Part shown: one piece after another, positions 9,854 through 18,900 of the stretch
Layout of the letters: each line of letters opens with the position of its first letter
Position numbering within the stretch: the first letter of the stretch is position 1
Assembly (NCBI GenBank): GCA_002314945.1
Contig: DCHV01000080.1
Span: forward strand, 1 to 64,000
Length of the DNA: 64,000 nt
Source of the DNA: Prevotellaceae bacterium UBA1743
GTDB taxonomy: Bacteria > Bacteroidota > Bacteroidia > Bacteroidales > Bacteroidaceae
Direction: 5' to 3'
Made by a program: the position numbers and the translations under genes
The notes under the pieces: model-generated
Databases searched by the model: none
The model's input: the letters and a program-made list of their open reading frames with translations, nothing else
Told to the model about the DNA's origin: nothing

Positions 9854-10447
9854 ATGGCAGAAACAAGAAAAATCAAGAGAGCACTAGTATCAGTATTCCA
9901 CAAGGACGGATTGGAGGAAATCCTGAGAACCCTACATGCACAAGGTGTGGAATTGTTGTCAACGGGCGGCACACAGTCGTTCATCGAATCATTGGGTATT
10001 CCATGCTGCAAAGTGGAAGACGTAACGACTTATCCCAGCATTCTGGGTGGACGTGTGAAGACGTTGCACCCGAAAGTATTTGGCGGCATCCTCGGTCGTA
10101 GAGAAAACGAAAGCGACCAAAATGAAATGAAAAGCTATGAGATTCCCGAAATCGACCTGGTAATCGTGGACCTGTATCCCTTTGAAGACACCGTGAAGAG
10201 TGGAGCCATGGAAGCCGACATCATCGAAAAAATCGACATCGGCGGTATCAGCCTGATACGTGCTGGAGCAAAGAACTTCCGCGATGTGATAATCGTACCC
10301 TCCAAGGCTGAGTACAAGCCTTTGCTCGAACTCCTCCAGAAAAAGGGCGGAGAGAGTGATATCGAAGACCGTCGCTGGTTTGCTACTCGCGCATTCGGCG
10401 TGAGCAGCCATTATGACACCGCCATCTTTGGGTGGTTCCAGAAGTAA
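9854..10447 (+). CDS. purH: Stand-alone IMP cyclohydrolase (N-terminal domain of PurH only)
   Basis: 197 residues matching only the first (IMPCH) half of the usual ~510-residue PurH, which closes FAICAR to IMP, the last step of purine synthesis. The expected active-site residues are present: Lys69 (GRVKTLHP), Tyr108 (DLYPF), Asp128 (KIDIGG) and Lys140 (RAGAKN). The protein ends cleanly after FGWFQK with TAA. mreB starts 27 nt later, so there is no room for the AICAR transformylase half and no decayed remnant of it. That activity must be encoded elsewhere in the genome. Full-length purH lies next to mreB in related Bacteroides as far as I recall, which makes the short form notable. Confidence 0.88.
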   Translation: MAETRKIKRALVSVFHKDGLEEILRTLHAQGVELLSTGGTQSFIESLGIPCCKVEDVTTYPSILGGRVKTLHPKVFGGILGRRENESDQNEMKSYEIPEIDLVIVDLYPFEDTVKSGAMEADIIEKIDIGGISLIRAGAKNFRDVIIVPSKAEYKPLLELLQKKGGESDIEDRRWFATRAFGVSSHYDTAIFGWFQK

Positions 10448-10474
10448 TACCCCCTCACATAAAAAGCCATAACG

Positions 10475-11497
10475 ATGTTCAATCTTTTTTCAATCAATAA
10501 AGAAATCGCCATGGACCTGGGTACGGCCAACACCATCATATCAATGGGTGGTAAAATAATGGTGGACGAGCCCTCGGTGGTGGCTTTGGACCGACGCACG
10601 GAGAAGATGATAGCCGTGGGTTCCAAGGCAAAGATGATGTACGAGAAGACGAGTCCGGAGATACGTACGATACGTCCCCTGCAGGATGGTGTGATAGCCG
10701 ATTTCAACGCCTGCGAACAGATGATACGCGGAATGATAAAGAATATGCGTATCGGCAACCGGCTGTTCAGCCCCAGCCTGAAAATGGTGATAGGCGTACC
10801 GAGTGGGAGTACTGAAGTGGAACTTCGTGCAGTACGTGACAGTGCCGAACATGCAGGCGGTCGTGAGGTATATCTGATATACGAGCCTATGGCAGCTGCC
10901 ATAGGTGTGGGCATCGATGTGCTTGCTCCTGAAGGCAACATGATCGTGGACATAGGCGGTGGTAGCACGGAGATAGCCGTGATTTCCCTGGGTGGAATAG
11001 TTGCCGACCGTAGTTTGCGCGTCGCAGGCGATGAGTTGACGGCCGACATCCAAGAGTACATGTCGCGTCAGCATAACGTAAAGGTGAGTGAGCGTATGGC
11101 TGAGCGAATAAAGATCAACGTGGGTGCCGCTCTCTCCGATTTGGGTGATCAGGCGCCAGAAGATTACATCGTATATGGTCCTAACCGTATCACGGCACTT
11201 CCCATGAAGGTGGCTGTATGCTATCAGGAGATTGCCCATTGTCTCGAGAAGACCATCGCGAAGATTGAGACAGCTATCCTGGGCGCTCTGGAAGATACTC
11301 CTCCTGAATTGTATGCCGACATCGTACACAATGGTATCTATCTGACAGGTGGAGGAGCTTTGCTGAGAGGATTGGCCAAGCGTCTGACTGATAAAATCAA
11401 TATTCCCTTCCATGTAGATGAAGATCCATTGCATAGCGTGGCAAACGGAACAAGTATCGCATTGCGCAATATCCAGAATTTCTCATTCCTGATGTAA
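10475..11497 (+). CDS. mreB: Rod shape-determining actin homologue MreB
   Basis: 340 residues with the actin-fold ATP-binding motifs: phosphate-1 AMDLGTANTIIS, phosphate-2 NMIVDIGGGSTEIAVISLGG near residue 155, and adenosine motif YLTGGGALLRGLAKRL near residue 290. It polymerises under the inner membrane and directs the elongation synthases encoded downstream. It is the second gene of the purH(N)-mreB-mreC-mreD-mrdA-rodA run. Length and start (MFNLFSINKEIAMDLGT) are normal for the family. Confidence 0.97.
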   Translation: MFNLFSINKEIAMDLGTANTIISMGGKIMVDEPSVVALDRRTEKMIAVGSKAKMMYEKTSPEIRTIRPLQDGVIADFNACEQMIRGMIKNMRIGNRLFSPSLKMVIGVPSGSTEVELRAVRDSAEHAGGREVYLIYEPMAAAIGVGIDVLAPEGNMIVDIGGGSTEIAVISLGGIVADRSLRVAGDELTADIQEYMSRQHNVKVSERMAERIKINVGAALSDLGDQAPEDYIVYGPNRITALPMKVAVCYQEIAHCLEKTIAKIETAILGALEDTPPELYADIVHNGIYLTGGGALLRGLAKRLTDKINIPFHVDEDPLHSVANGTSIALRNIQNFSFLM

Positions 11498-11501
11498 AGC
11501 T

Positions 11502-12344
11502 TTGGGCACATTTTTCACAAGAATAGCTCGATATTCCCACTGGGCGGTCTTCCTCTTCTTGGAAATCCTCAGTGGGGTTTTGCTTTTCCGATTCAACCAT
11601 TACCAGGGCAGTGTATGGTTCACGCAGGCCAATGCCGTAGCTGGACGTATGCTGGGATGGGAATCGAAAGGACTGGCATTTCTCAATCTCGTGGAGAACA
11701 ACCATGACCTGACACAGGAGAACTTGGTTCTTCAGTACAATATCGGAGTGTTACAGGAGGAGCTGACCCGTCTGACACACGACTCATCCTACACGGAACG
11801 TGTGCAGAGCAACGTATTGAAAGGAAAAAAGATTATTTCTGCCAAGGTGATCACCAATAGCATATTGCAGAGAAACAACTACCTGACTATCGACAAAGGA
11901 AAAGCTGATGGCGTGGAATTGGAACGAGGCGTAGTGAGCGGTACGGGTATTGTAGGCATCACGTGCATGGTGAGTGACCATTATTCTGTGGTGCTCCCGA
12001 TATTGAATAGCAAGTCCAATATCAGTTGTCGTTTGCGTGGAACCCATTATTTCGGGTATCTGAAATGGAAAGGCGGCAACCCATTGCATGCATATATGTC
12101 GGATGTGCCTCTCCACGCCCATTGCAGGGTAGGAGACGTGGTGGAAACAAGTGGTTTCAGTAGTGTATTCCCCCCTGGCATCTTTGTGGGAAAAGTGGTA
12201 CAGGTACATAGTGCGGATGATGGATTGGCCTATCAGTTGGAAGTGCAATTGAGTACTGATCTGGCTCGTGTGCGAGATGTGTGTGTAGTGACAAGTATCA
12301 ATCAAGCGGAACAGGATTCCATAGAATCTCAGATAGAAAAATGA
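11502..12344 (+). CDS. mreC: Rod shape-determining protein MreC
   Basis: 280 residues with a short cytoplasmic N terminus, one membrane segment (WAVFLFLEILSGVLLFRF) and a periplasmic coiled coil (ENLVLQYNIGVLQEELTRL). The beta-rich MreC domain follows, with GTGIVGITCMVSDHYSVVLP and the late block VVETSGFSSVFPPGIFVGKV. It links MreB filaments to the periplasmic elongasome. The start is TTG at 11502, four bases after the mreB stop; no ATG is available before the membrane segment and the conserved N terminus begins here, so a TTG start is the best reading. The stop overlaps mreD. Confidence 0.9.
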   Translation: MGTFFTRIARYSHWAVFLFLEILSGVLLFRFNHYQGSVWFTQANAVAGRMLGWESKGLAFLNLVENNHDLTQENLVLQYNIGVLQEELTRLTHDSSYTERVQSNVLKGKKIISAKVITNSILQRNNYLTIDKGKADGVELERGVVSGTGIVGITCMVSDHYSVVLPILNSKSNISCRLRGTHYFGYLKWKGGNPLHAYMSDVPLHAHCRVGDVVETSGFSSVFPPGIFVGKVVQVHSADDGLAYQLEVQLSTDLARVRDVCVVTSINQAEQDSIESQIEK

Positions 12345-12838
12345 TACAAACGCAATTTGTCCGTTTTCTCCAGATGTGTGGTCTTGTACTGCTTCAGGTA
12401 TTGATATGCAACCACATTCATTTGTTTGGAGTGGCTACGCCACAGGTATATCTTGCTCTACTCTTGTATTTCTCGGCGAACTCTTCGCGTATCAGCATCC
12501 TGTTATGGTCTTTTGCCATCGGATTGGTAGTGGATATATTTGACAATACGCCTGGAATGGCGGCTGCTTCCATGACCTTTGTCGGTTTCATTTTACCCTC
12601 CTTGCTACGTTCTATCCAAACGAAAGATCGCACGGAGGATACCCGCATCACACTAAGCGAGATGGGGCTGCAACGCTTTTTGGCGTATGTGCTAATTCTA
12701 TCGCTCATTCATTGTTTTCTCTATTTCATGCTTGAGGCTTTCACGTTCCAACTGTCTCTGATAACGATACTATCTATCATCGGAAGTACATTGTTGACGG
12801 CCCTTTTTGTGCTGTTGTTGGAATTGTGCAGGTCGTAA
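12341..12838 (+). CDS. mreD: Rod shape-determining protein MreD
   Basis: 165 residues with about five hydrophobic helices and the sequence order of MreD: FLQMCGLVLLQVLICNHIHLFG near the N terminus and FAIGLVVDIFDNTPGMAAAS in the middle. It is an integral inner-membrane component of the elongation complex. The ATG at 12341 overlaps the mreC stop (ATGA); the frame stays open 60 bp further into mreC, but no start there is better. A 21-nt gap separates it from mrdA. Confidence 0.88.
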   Translation: MIQTQFVRFLQMCGLVLLQVLICNHIHLFGVATPQVYLALLLYFSANSSRISILLWSFAIGLVVDIFDNTPGMAAASMTFVGFILPSLLRSIQTKDRTEDTRITLSEMGLQRFLAYVLILSLIHCFLYFMLEAFTFQLSLITILSIIGSTLLTALFVLLLELCRS

Positions 12839-12859
12839 GGCTTGTTTTTCTTCGTATAG

Positions 12860-14707
12860 ATGAAACGATATCAACTGGAGAAGCGAAAATATGTCATAGG
12901 CGGTTTGACTGTGGGCATCGTCTTGCTATTCTTGGTTCGCCTGTTTTCCATCCAATTGCTGAGTGATGTCTTCCGTCGCGATGCAGACTCTAATGCATTC
13001 CTTCGTCAGGTGCAGTTCCCTTCTCGTGGAGCCATCACAGATCGTCACGGAAAGTTGCTGGTATATAATCAGCCAGCCTATGACATCATGGTAATCATGA
13101 TGGAGCAGGATGGAATAGATACATTGGATTTGTGCGAAACACTGGGTATCACACGACAATGGTATGACCGACGAATGCGCGAGATCAAGGACCGCGTACA
13201 TAATCCGGGATATAGCCGCTACACACAGCAACTGTTTATGAGTCAACTTTCCGTCGAAGAATTTAGCCGTTTTGGAGAGAAATTGTTCCGATTCCCTGGC
13301 TTTTACATTCAGAAACGTAGCATTCGGCAATATCAATATCCCTATGCAGCTCACATCTTGGGTGATGTGGGTGAAGTAGGTCCCAAAGAAATAAAGGAAG
13401 ACCCCTATTACCGAAGTGGTGATTATGTAGGTACATCGGGTGTCGAACGTAGTTACGAAACGTATTTGAGAGGGGAAAAAGGATGTGAAATCTTGTTGCG
13501 TGATGCGCGTGGACGCATCAAGGGACGGTATCAGAACGGAAATTTCGATGTGGCCCCCATACCAGGACACAATCTGACACTTGGCATCGACTTGGACCTG
13601 CAAGCTTTGGGGGAACGTCTGATGAAAGGGAAAATGGGAAGTATTGTAGCCATTGAACCGAGTTCGGGGGAGGTGCTTTGCATGGTGTCGAGCCCAACGT
13701 ATGATCCTCGCGAAATGGTAGGACGGCAACGAGGGGCTGTCCATCGAAGACTGAGTGCAATCGCACAAAAGCCCTTATTGAATCGTGCCATCATGGGACA
13801 ATATCCTCCAGGCTCCACTTTCAAGACAGGACAGGCGCTCACTTTCCTCGAAGAAGGCATCATAGAACCCTCGACTTCATACCCATGTTCCCATGGATTC
13901 CACTTTGGCAACTTGACGGTAGGTTGTCATAGTCATGGTTCTCCATTGCCCCTTCTGCCAGCTATTGCGACTTCATGTAACGGCTATTTCTGTTGGGGAC
14001 TGTATCACATGTTCAGCAATCGCAGGAAGTATCCTTCAGTACAAGCCGCCATGACACGATGGAAAGATTACATGGTATCAATGGGCTTCGGCTACAAATT
14101 AGGAATAGACTTGCCTGGAGAAAAAAGAGGAATGATACCCAATGCGGACTTTTATGACAAGGCATATCGTCAATCTTGGAACGGATTGACCGTGATAAGC
14201 ATCTCTATTGGCCAGGGAGAAGTGAACCTCACGCCACTGCAGATAGCCAATTTAGGAGCGACAATCGCCAATCGAGGATATTATATCACGCCTCATGTGG
14301 TGAAAGAGATACAAGATGTACCCTTGGATTCGACGTATCTGAAACGCAACTATACGATGGTGCAACGTTCCAACTATGAAATTGTGGTGCAAGGAATGAG
14401 AGGTGCTGTGACAGGAGGTACTTGCCGTGCTGCCAACAATCCATGGTACGAGGTGTGCGGAAAAACTGGCACAGCACAGAATCCTCATGGACAGGATCAT
14501 AGTGCATTCATGGGATTTGCTCCCAAGGATGATCCAAAGATCGCCATCTGTGTATATGTGGAGAATGGTGGTTTTGGAGCCTATTTCGGTGTCCCTATCG
14601 GAGCCTTGATGATGGAACAATACATCAATGGCCATTTGTCACCAGCCAGTGAAGCGAAAGCTGAAGAAATGGAGAATAAATACTTGTACAATCCAGACAA
14701 AGAATGA
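12860..14707 (+). CDS. mrdA: Penicillin-binding protein 2 (elongation transpeptidase)
   Basis: 615 residues: an N-terminal membrane anchor (VIGGLTVGIVLLFLVRLFSIQLL), a pedestal domain with SRGAITDRHGKLL and GTSGVERSYETYLRG, and a transpeptidase domain. That domain has STFK (Ser319, Lys322), the SxN motif in TSCNGYF and KTGTAQ near residue 536. It cross-links new side-wall peptidoglycan together with RodA, whose gene overlaps its stop by 4 bp. All three catalytic motifs are intact. Confidence 0.96.
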   Translation: MKRYQLEKRKYVIGGLTVGIVLLFLVRLFSIQLLSDVFRRDADSNAFLRQVQFPSRGAITDRHGKLLVYNQPAYDIMVIMMEQDGIDTLDLCETLGITRQWYDRRMREIKDRVHNPGYSRYTQQLFMSQLSVEEFSRFGEKLFRFPGFYIQKRSIRQYQYPYAAHILGDVGEVGPKEIKEDPYYRSGDYVGTSGVERSYETYLRGEKGCEILLRDARGRIKGRYQNGNFDVAPIPGHNLTLGIDLDLQALGERLMKGKMGSIVAIEPSSGEVLCMVSSPTYDPREMVGRQRGAVHRRLSAIAQKPLLNRAIMGQYPPGSTFKTGQALTFLEEGIIEPSTSYPCSHGFHFGNLTVGCHSHGSPLPLLPAIATSCNGYFCWGLYHMFSNRRKYPSVQAAMTRWKDYMVSMGFGYKLGIDLPGEKRGMIPNADFYDKAYRQSWNGLTVISISIGQGEVNLTPLQIANLGATIANRGYYITPHVVKEIQDVPLDSTYLKRNYTMVQRSNYEIVVQGMRGAVTGGTCRAANNPWYEVCGKTGTAQNPHGQDHSAFMGFAPKDDPKIAICVYVENGGFGAYFGVPIGALMMEQYINGHLSPASEAKAEEMENKYLYNPDKE

Positions 14708-16179
14708 GTACATCGAATAGAAATAACAAAGGGCTTTTCCGTACGTTGGATTGGTATGTCGTAATCATCTACCTGCTTCTGTTGGCGATGGGATGGATGA
14801 GCGTGTGCGGTGCCAGTTACGATTTCGATCAAACAGGCATGTTCTTCGATCTGAGTTCTCGTTCGGGTATGCAATTGGTGTGGATAGGAAGCTCTTTATT
14901 GCTTGCTGGAATTATCTTGGCAATAGATGATCGTGTGTTGGAGTCTTTTTCCAACATTATCTATATATTTTTTCTTGTATTGCTGGCGATTACTCCTTTG
15001 CTGGCACATGACATCAAGGGTTCCATGTCGTGGATCAAAATCGGTTCGATGAGCATCCAGCCGGCTGAATTCGCCAAATTCGGAACTGCATTGTGTGTAG
15101 CCAAGGTGATGTCTGCCCATGATTTCAGCCTCAGCCGATGGAGAGATCTGTTTTTGGGAGTGAGTTTGATTATACTTCCGATGCTTCTGATTATTCTGCA
15201 AAAGGAGACAGGATCGGCATTGGTCTATTTGAGTTTCTTCCTCATGCTGTATCGTGAAGGAATGTCGGGAAGTTTCCTGTTTGTCGGAGTGAGTGCCATT
15301 GTATATTTCATCGTAGGAGTAAAATATATGGATGAATTTCTGTGGGGGTTGGAAGAGATAAACCTGGGCCGTTTTCTAACGCTGTTGCTCATATATATAT
15401 TTACTACAGGAATGATGAAGGTGTATGGCCAACGTTTTCTATCGGTACGCTATATCTTATGGGGAGGCTTGTTACTGATCGCATCTTCTTTAGTTATTGC
15501 CCGATACGTTTACCCTTTTGATATCATCTGGGTACAGTTGGCCTTGTGTCTTGGATTGGTTATATATCTATTATATCTGGGCTTTCGCAATCAAAAGTCT
15601 CGGTATTTATATATCGCATTATTTGCATTAGGCTCGTTGTGCTTTCACTATTCAGTCAACTATGTAATGGAGAATGTCCTTCAGCCTCACCAACAGATGA
15701 GAATTCGTGTGTTGTTGGGCACCGAAGATGATCCTCGAGGAGCTGGTTATAATGTAATCCAAGCTAAGATAGCTATTGGTTCAGGTGGGTTGAAGGGAAA
15801 AGGATTTCTGAATGGCACACAGACAAAACTGAAATATGTACCAGAGCAGGATACGGATTTCATCTTTTGTACGGTAGGAGAAGAAGAGGGATTTGTAGGT
15901 TGCGCAATAGTCCTCCTGCTTTTTCTTGCTTTGCTCTTGCGTATTATATGGCTCTCAGAACGTCAGCCTTTCGCATTCGGAAGAATATTTGGGTACTGTG
16001 TCATGTCAATATTCCTCTTCCATTTGTTCATCAATGTGGGGATGGTGCTTGGATTGACACCTGTGATAGGTATTCCTCTTCCGTTTTTCAGCTATGGAGG
16101 TTCCTCCTTGTGGGGATTTACAATTCTCCTGTTTGTTTTCCTGAGGATTGATGCAGGTCAGAAGCAACGGGAACGCTGA
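14704..16179 (+). CDS. rodA: SEDS-family peptidoglycan glycosyltransferase RodA
   Basis: 491 residues, a polytopic membrane protein of the SEDS family that polymerises glycan strands for cell elongation. Family signatures: IKIGSMSIQPAEFAKFG near residue 115, the large-loop segment QHQQMR-like QPHQQMRIRVLLG, VPEQDTDFIFCTVGEEEGFVG near residue 380, and the C-terminal GIPLPFFSYGGSSLWG. It is longer than the ~370-residue proteobacterial RodA because of extra central hydrophobic helices, which is usual in Bacteroidetes. Its 3' end overlaps the convergent gldH by 62 bp. Confidence 0.95.
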   Translation: MSTSNRNNKGLFRTLDWYVVIIYLLLLAMGWMSVCGASYDFDQTGMFFDLSSRSGMQLVWIGSSLLLAGIILAIDDRVLESFSNIIYIFFLVLLAITPLLAHDIKGSMSWIKIGSMSIQPAEFAKFGTALCVAKVMSAHDFSLSRWRDLFLGVSLIILPMLLIILQKETGSALVYLSFFLMLYREGMSGSFLFVGVSAIVYFIVGVKYMDEFLWGLEEINLGRFLTLLLIYIFTTGMMKVYGQRFLSVRYILWGGLLLIASSLVIARYVYPFDIIWVQLALCLGLVIYLLYLGFRNQKSRYLYIALFALGSLCFHYSVNYVMENVLQPHQQMRIRVLLGTEDDPRGAGYNVIQAKIAIGSGGLKGKGFLNGTQTKLKYVPEQDTDFIFCTVGEEEGFVGCAIVLLLFLALLLRIIWLSERQPFAFGRIFGYCVMSIFLFHLFINVGMVLGLTPVIGIPLPFFSYGGSSLWGFTILLFVFLRIDAGQKQRER

Positions 16180-16627
16180 CACGCAAACCCATGTCCCTTA
16201 TGCCAGGAACTGCCTCTCTGATCATGACGTGGTAAAGCCGTAGCATCCCATGTTGTCCTTTTTGCATGGTGAACCGAATAGCGGGAACTTCACGTTGGAG
16301 CATGCAGTTTCCCGTCCCTAATTGCAAACCATTACTGTCGGTCAAATTGATTTCAATGGTATCGCGACAAGAGAATTCCGGTTCATGAAACTTACGTTCC
16401 ATTACGACCCATAGCGAATGGTACGGATAACTGCGAGCATAGCGAACTCCGATATCTGCCACCAATTCATGTGTATCGGAGGCTTCTGGTATAATGAAAT
16501 CCAACGTATCATTCCTTTCCCACCCTTCTTCTCCAACAGATAGGTATTGATGGAAAACGACATCTCCCGTACAAGCGCTTACTATCAGGAGAAATGAAAA
16601 AAGCCAAAACCTACAACTATTGCTCAT
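16118..16627 (-). CDS. gldH: GldH-family gliding motility lipoprotein
   Basis: 169 residues. The start is the ATG at 16627, overlapping the end of the RicT-like gene by 11 bp; a frame extension upstream is Arg/Lys-rich shadow of that gene. It has a signal peptide with lipobox VSACT (Cys20), DTLDFIIPEAS near residue 40, and the C-terminal block PGIRDMGLRVS. GldH is a membrane lipoprotein needed for gliding in Flavobacterium and is widely kept in non-gliding Bacteroidales, probably with a role near the type IX secretion system. The C-terminal ~20 residues are encoded opposite the end of rodA. Confidence 0.85.
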   Translation of the reverse strand: MSNSCRFWLFSFLLIVSACTGDVVFHQYLSVGEEGWERNDTLDFIIPEASDTHELVADIGVRYARSYPYHSLWVVMERKFHEPEFSCRDTIEINLTDSNGLQLGTGNCMLQREVPAIRFTMQKGQHGMLRLYHVMIREAVPGIRDMGLRVSVPVASDLHQSSGKQTGEL

Positions 16628-17762
16628 TTGGCGTGGATGGGGCGGTTTCTTTTCTTCCGTCCTCTGCCTTTGGCTTGTTCTTTTTCTTCTTCTTTTTCTT
16701 CTTCTTGTCAAAGCGGTTGAGATCTTCCTGTGTGGCCAAGTCTATTGGTTTCTTTACTTCTTTACGGCCTCCTTCTTCCAGGGACTCTGGTTTCTCTCCA
16801 TTTTTATTCATTTTGATGATTTCCAAAGCCCGCGAAGCAGGGATGGTAGCCAGATTGGCAGCCAGTCGCTTGTCGGTGGAATAAGTGACCATCTGGCTGA
16901 GGATGTCTGCCTTGAAATAGAAAAATGTACCATCTTGTGTTTCCAATGCGATATCTCGGGGAGGAAGAAGTCTGCTGGCCTCCACATATTGATCCACCTC
17001 ATAGTTCATACAACATTTCAACTTGGCACATTGACCCGCCAATTTCTGTGGGTTCATGCTCATATCCTGAAAACGTCCAGCAGCCGTGCTTACACTGACG
17101 AAATTCTTCATCCAGTTGGAACAGCACAATTCGCGTCCACATGGGCCGAATCCGCCAATACGTCCCGCCTCTTGTCGAGCACCGATTTGTTTCATTTCTA
17201 TTCGTACATGAAAGGTGTCAGCCAAAACCTTGATGAGTTGACGGAAATCCACACGTTCATCAGCGATATAGTAGAAGATTGCCTTGTTCCCATCCCCCTG
17301 ATATTCCACGTCGCCAATTTTCATTTTTAGCCCTAAATCTTTGGCTATCTGCCGGCTTTCTATCATCGTATCATGTTCTCTCGCCTTGGCTTGTTCGTAT
17401 TTCTCCATATCGTTCGGCTTAGCAATACGATATACCTGCTTTATTTCATCTGTACTCTTCAGATTAGCTTTCTTCAGCATCTGGGTGGCAAGGCGTCCCG
17501 TCATAGTCACAGTGCCAATATCGTGACCAGGTGTTGCTTCCACGGCCACCACATCTCCTTTTTGCAGAGGAAGGTTATTCACATTGTGGTAGTATCCTTT
17601 GCGAGTATTCTTGAATTGGACTTCGACCAAATCCGTCAGCGTATTCTCCTCGGATATGTCTGCCAAATAATCGAAGGCATTCATCTGATTGTAGTGACCT
17701 GTGTCACAACCTTTCTTGTCCAGCCCTCTGCTGGGTCCTCCACATCTATATTCCAAATCCAT
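16617..17762 (-). CDS. PSP1-domain protein, RicT/YaaT-like
   Basis: 381 residues. The PSP1 domain carries the cysteine-rich signature of the RicT group: RIGGFGPCGRELCCSNWM near residue 205 and AKLKCCMNYEVDQY near residue 248. In Bacillus these cysteines help hold iron-sulphur clusters in the Ric complex that influences RNA processing. The C terminus is a charged tail with a run of nine lysines (~residue 355), probably disordered and able to touch nucleic acid. It lies 13 nt after holB and overlaps gldH, an arrangement common in Bacteroidales. Function in this phylum is not established. Confidence 0.88.
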   Translation of the reverse strand: MDLEYRCGGPSRGLDKKGCDTGHYNQMNAFDYLADISEENTLTDLVEVQFKNTRKGYYHNVNNLPLQKGDVVAVEATPGHDIGTVTMTGRLATQMLKKANLKSTDEIKQVYRIAKPNDMEKYEQAKAREHDTMIESRQIAKDLGLKMKIGDVEYQGDGNKAIFYYIADERVDFRQLIKVLADTFHVRIEMKQIGARQEAGRIGGFGPCGRELCCSNWMKNFVSVSTAAGRFQDMSMNPQKLAGQCAKLKCCMNYEVDQYVEASRLLPPRDIALETQDGTFFYFKADILSQMVTYSTDKRLAANLATIPASRALEIIKMNKNGEKPESLEEGGRKEVKKPIDLATQEDLNRFDKKKKKKKKKNKPKAEDGRKETAPSTPNEQ

Positions 17763-17775
17763 TGTATGCTATGTT

Positions 17776-18900
17776 TTATTGTTTCAATTGTACTATCATC
17801 TTCAATGCAAAATCGAAGAACACCATTTTGGCATTGACATTCTGCTCTATATCTCGTTGTGCATCTGCCAACTCGTCCATAATGGTCATTACATTTCTTT
17901 CGTTGATGAATTGGGCAAAATTCTTACTGAAATCTTTTTCCGCTTCGGTCTCATAGAGAAGTTCTTGCTTACGGAAATTATAGATAAAGTTTTCCCTCAG
18001 CAAACGTTGGAAATAAGTCAGAAGACGTTTCTGTTGTTCACGTCCCATGTCGGCCACAGTATATGACCATTGGCGCATGTCTTTGATTTTACGCATGTAG
18101 CTCAGGCGCATCAGTTGCTTGAATAAGTCGAAGAACAACTGTTCCTCATTTCCGGCCACTATTCTTTTCAATGCTTCTGTATAACTTCCCATCGATACAT
18201 GAGCCATATCCTCAGCCAATGCTTTTGGAAGGGCATGTTCTCTGACGAGCGCTTCCACTATTGTCTCTTCTTCCAAAGCGGGAACCTGAATGCGTTGTAC
18301 ACGACTTTGTATGGTACCGAGAACCATATCTGGGTCTTCGCTTACAAAGAGGAAATGAGTCAATGCAGGCGGCTCTTCGATGAGCTTGAGTAGCCTGTTG
18401 GCCATCTCTGTATTCATTCGTTCAGGAAGCCACATCAATACGACCTTTCTTCCACCTTGGTTTGATTTATACCCCAATTTCCTTTGGATGACATCACTTT
18501 CGTACACATAGTGTACAATCTGTTGATTTTCGGCCTTGATATCTTCCAGCCACATTCTGGTGCTGAAGTATATACTGTTTTTCAACTGTTCCCTCCATTG
18601 TGATACGAAGTCATCAGAGACAGGCCGGTCGGTACTTTTTTTCTTATAGACAGGGAACGAGAAATGCAGATCGGGATGTCCCCATTCTTGTAGCATCCTG
18701 CAACTGGCACATTTACCACAAGCTTCTCCATCCGTGGGATTCACACACAACAAACTGCTGGCAAAGGATAGGGCCAAAGGAAGTTTTCCTGCTCCTGATG
18801 GACCGCAGAACATCAGAGCATGAGGCACGCAATTATCTCGCATCATCTGCCGTAGGTGATTCTTCACCTCAACCTGTCCTATTACCTTGTCGAAGGTCAT
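17776..18900 (-). CDS. holB: DNA polymerase III delta' subunit
   Basis: 374 residues of the clamp-loader AAA+ family. MTFDKVIGQVEVKNHLRQM opens the domain, followed by a P-loop-like FCGPSGAGKLPLALSFA and the zinc ligands CVNPTDGEACGKCASC. SRVQ in GTIQSRVQRIQVP is the sensor/arginine region. The P-loop has Leu where Thr/Ser normally follows the Lys, consistent with delta' being a non-hydrolysing subunit. Its start overlaps the metF stop (ATGA). Confidence 0.92.
   Translation of the reverse strand: MTFDKVIGQVEVKNHLRQMMRDNCVPHALMFCGPSGAGKLPLALSFASSLLCVNPTDGEACGKCASCRMLQEWGHPDLHFSFPVYKKKSTDRPVSDDFVSQWREQLKNSIYFSTRMWLEDIKAENQQIVHYVYESDVIQRKLGYKSNQGGRKVVLMWLPERMNTEMANRLLKLIEEPPALTHFLFVSEDPDMVLGTIQSRVQRIQVPALEEETIVEALVREHALPKALAEDMAHVSMGSYTEALKRIVAGNEEQLFFDLFKQLMRLSYMRKIKDMRQWSYTVADMGREQQKRLLTYFQRLLRENFIYNFRKQELLYETEAEKDFSKNFAQFINERNVMTIMDELADAQRDIEQNVNAKMVFFDFALKMIVQLKQ

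Noticed and set aside
10541..11434. 297-codon minus-strand frame
   Set aside because: Antisense to mreB; no recognisable domain.
16650..16720. Poly-lysine codon run in the RicT-like gene as a slippage or frameshift site
   Set aside because: Frame is intact through to the stop that overlaps gldH, and codons alternate AAG/AAA, which limits slippage.
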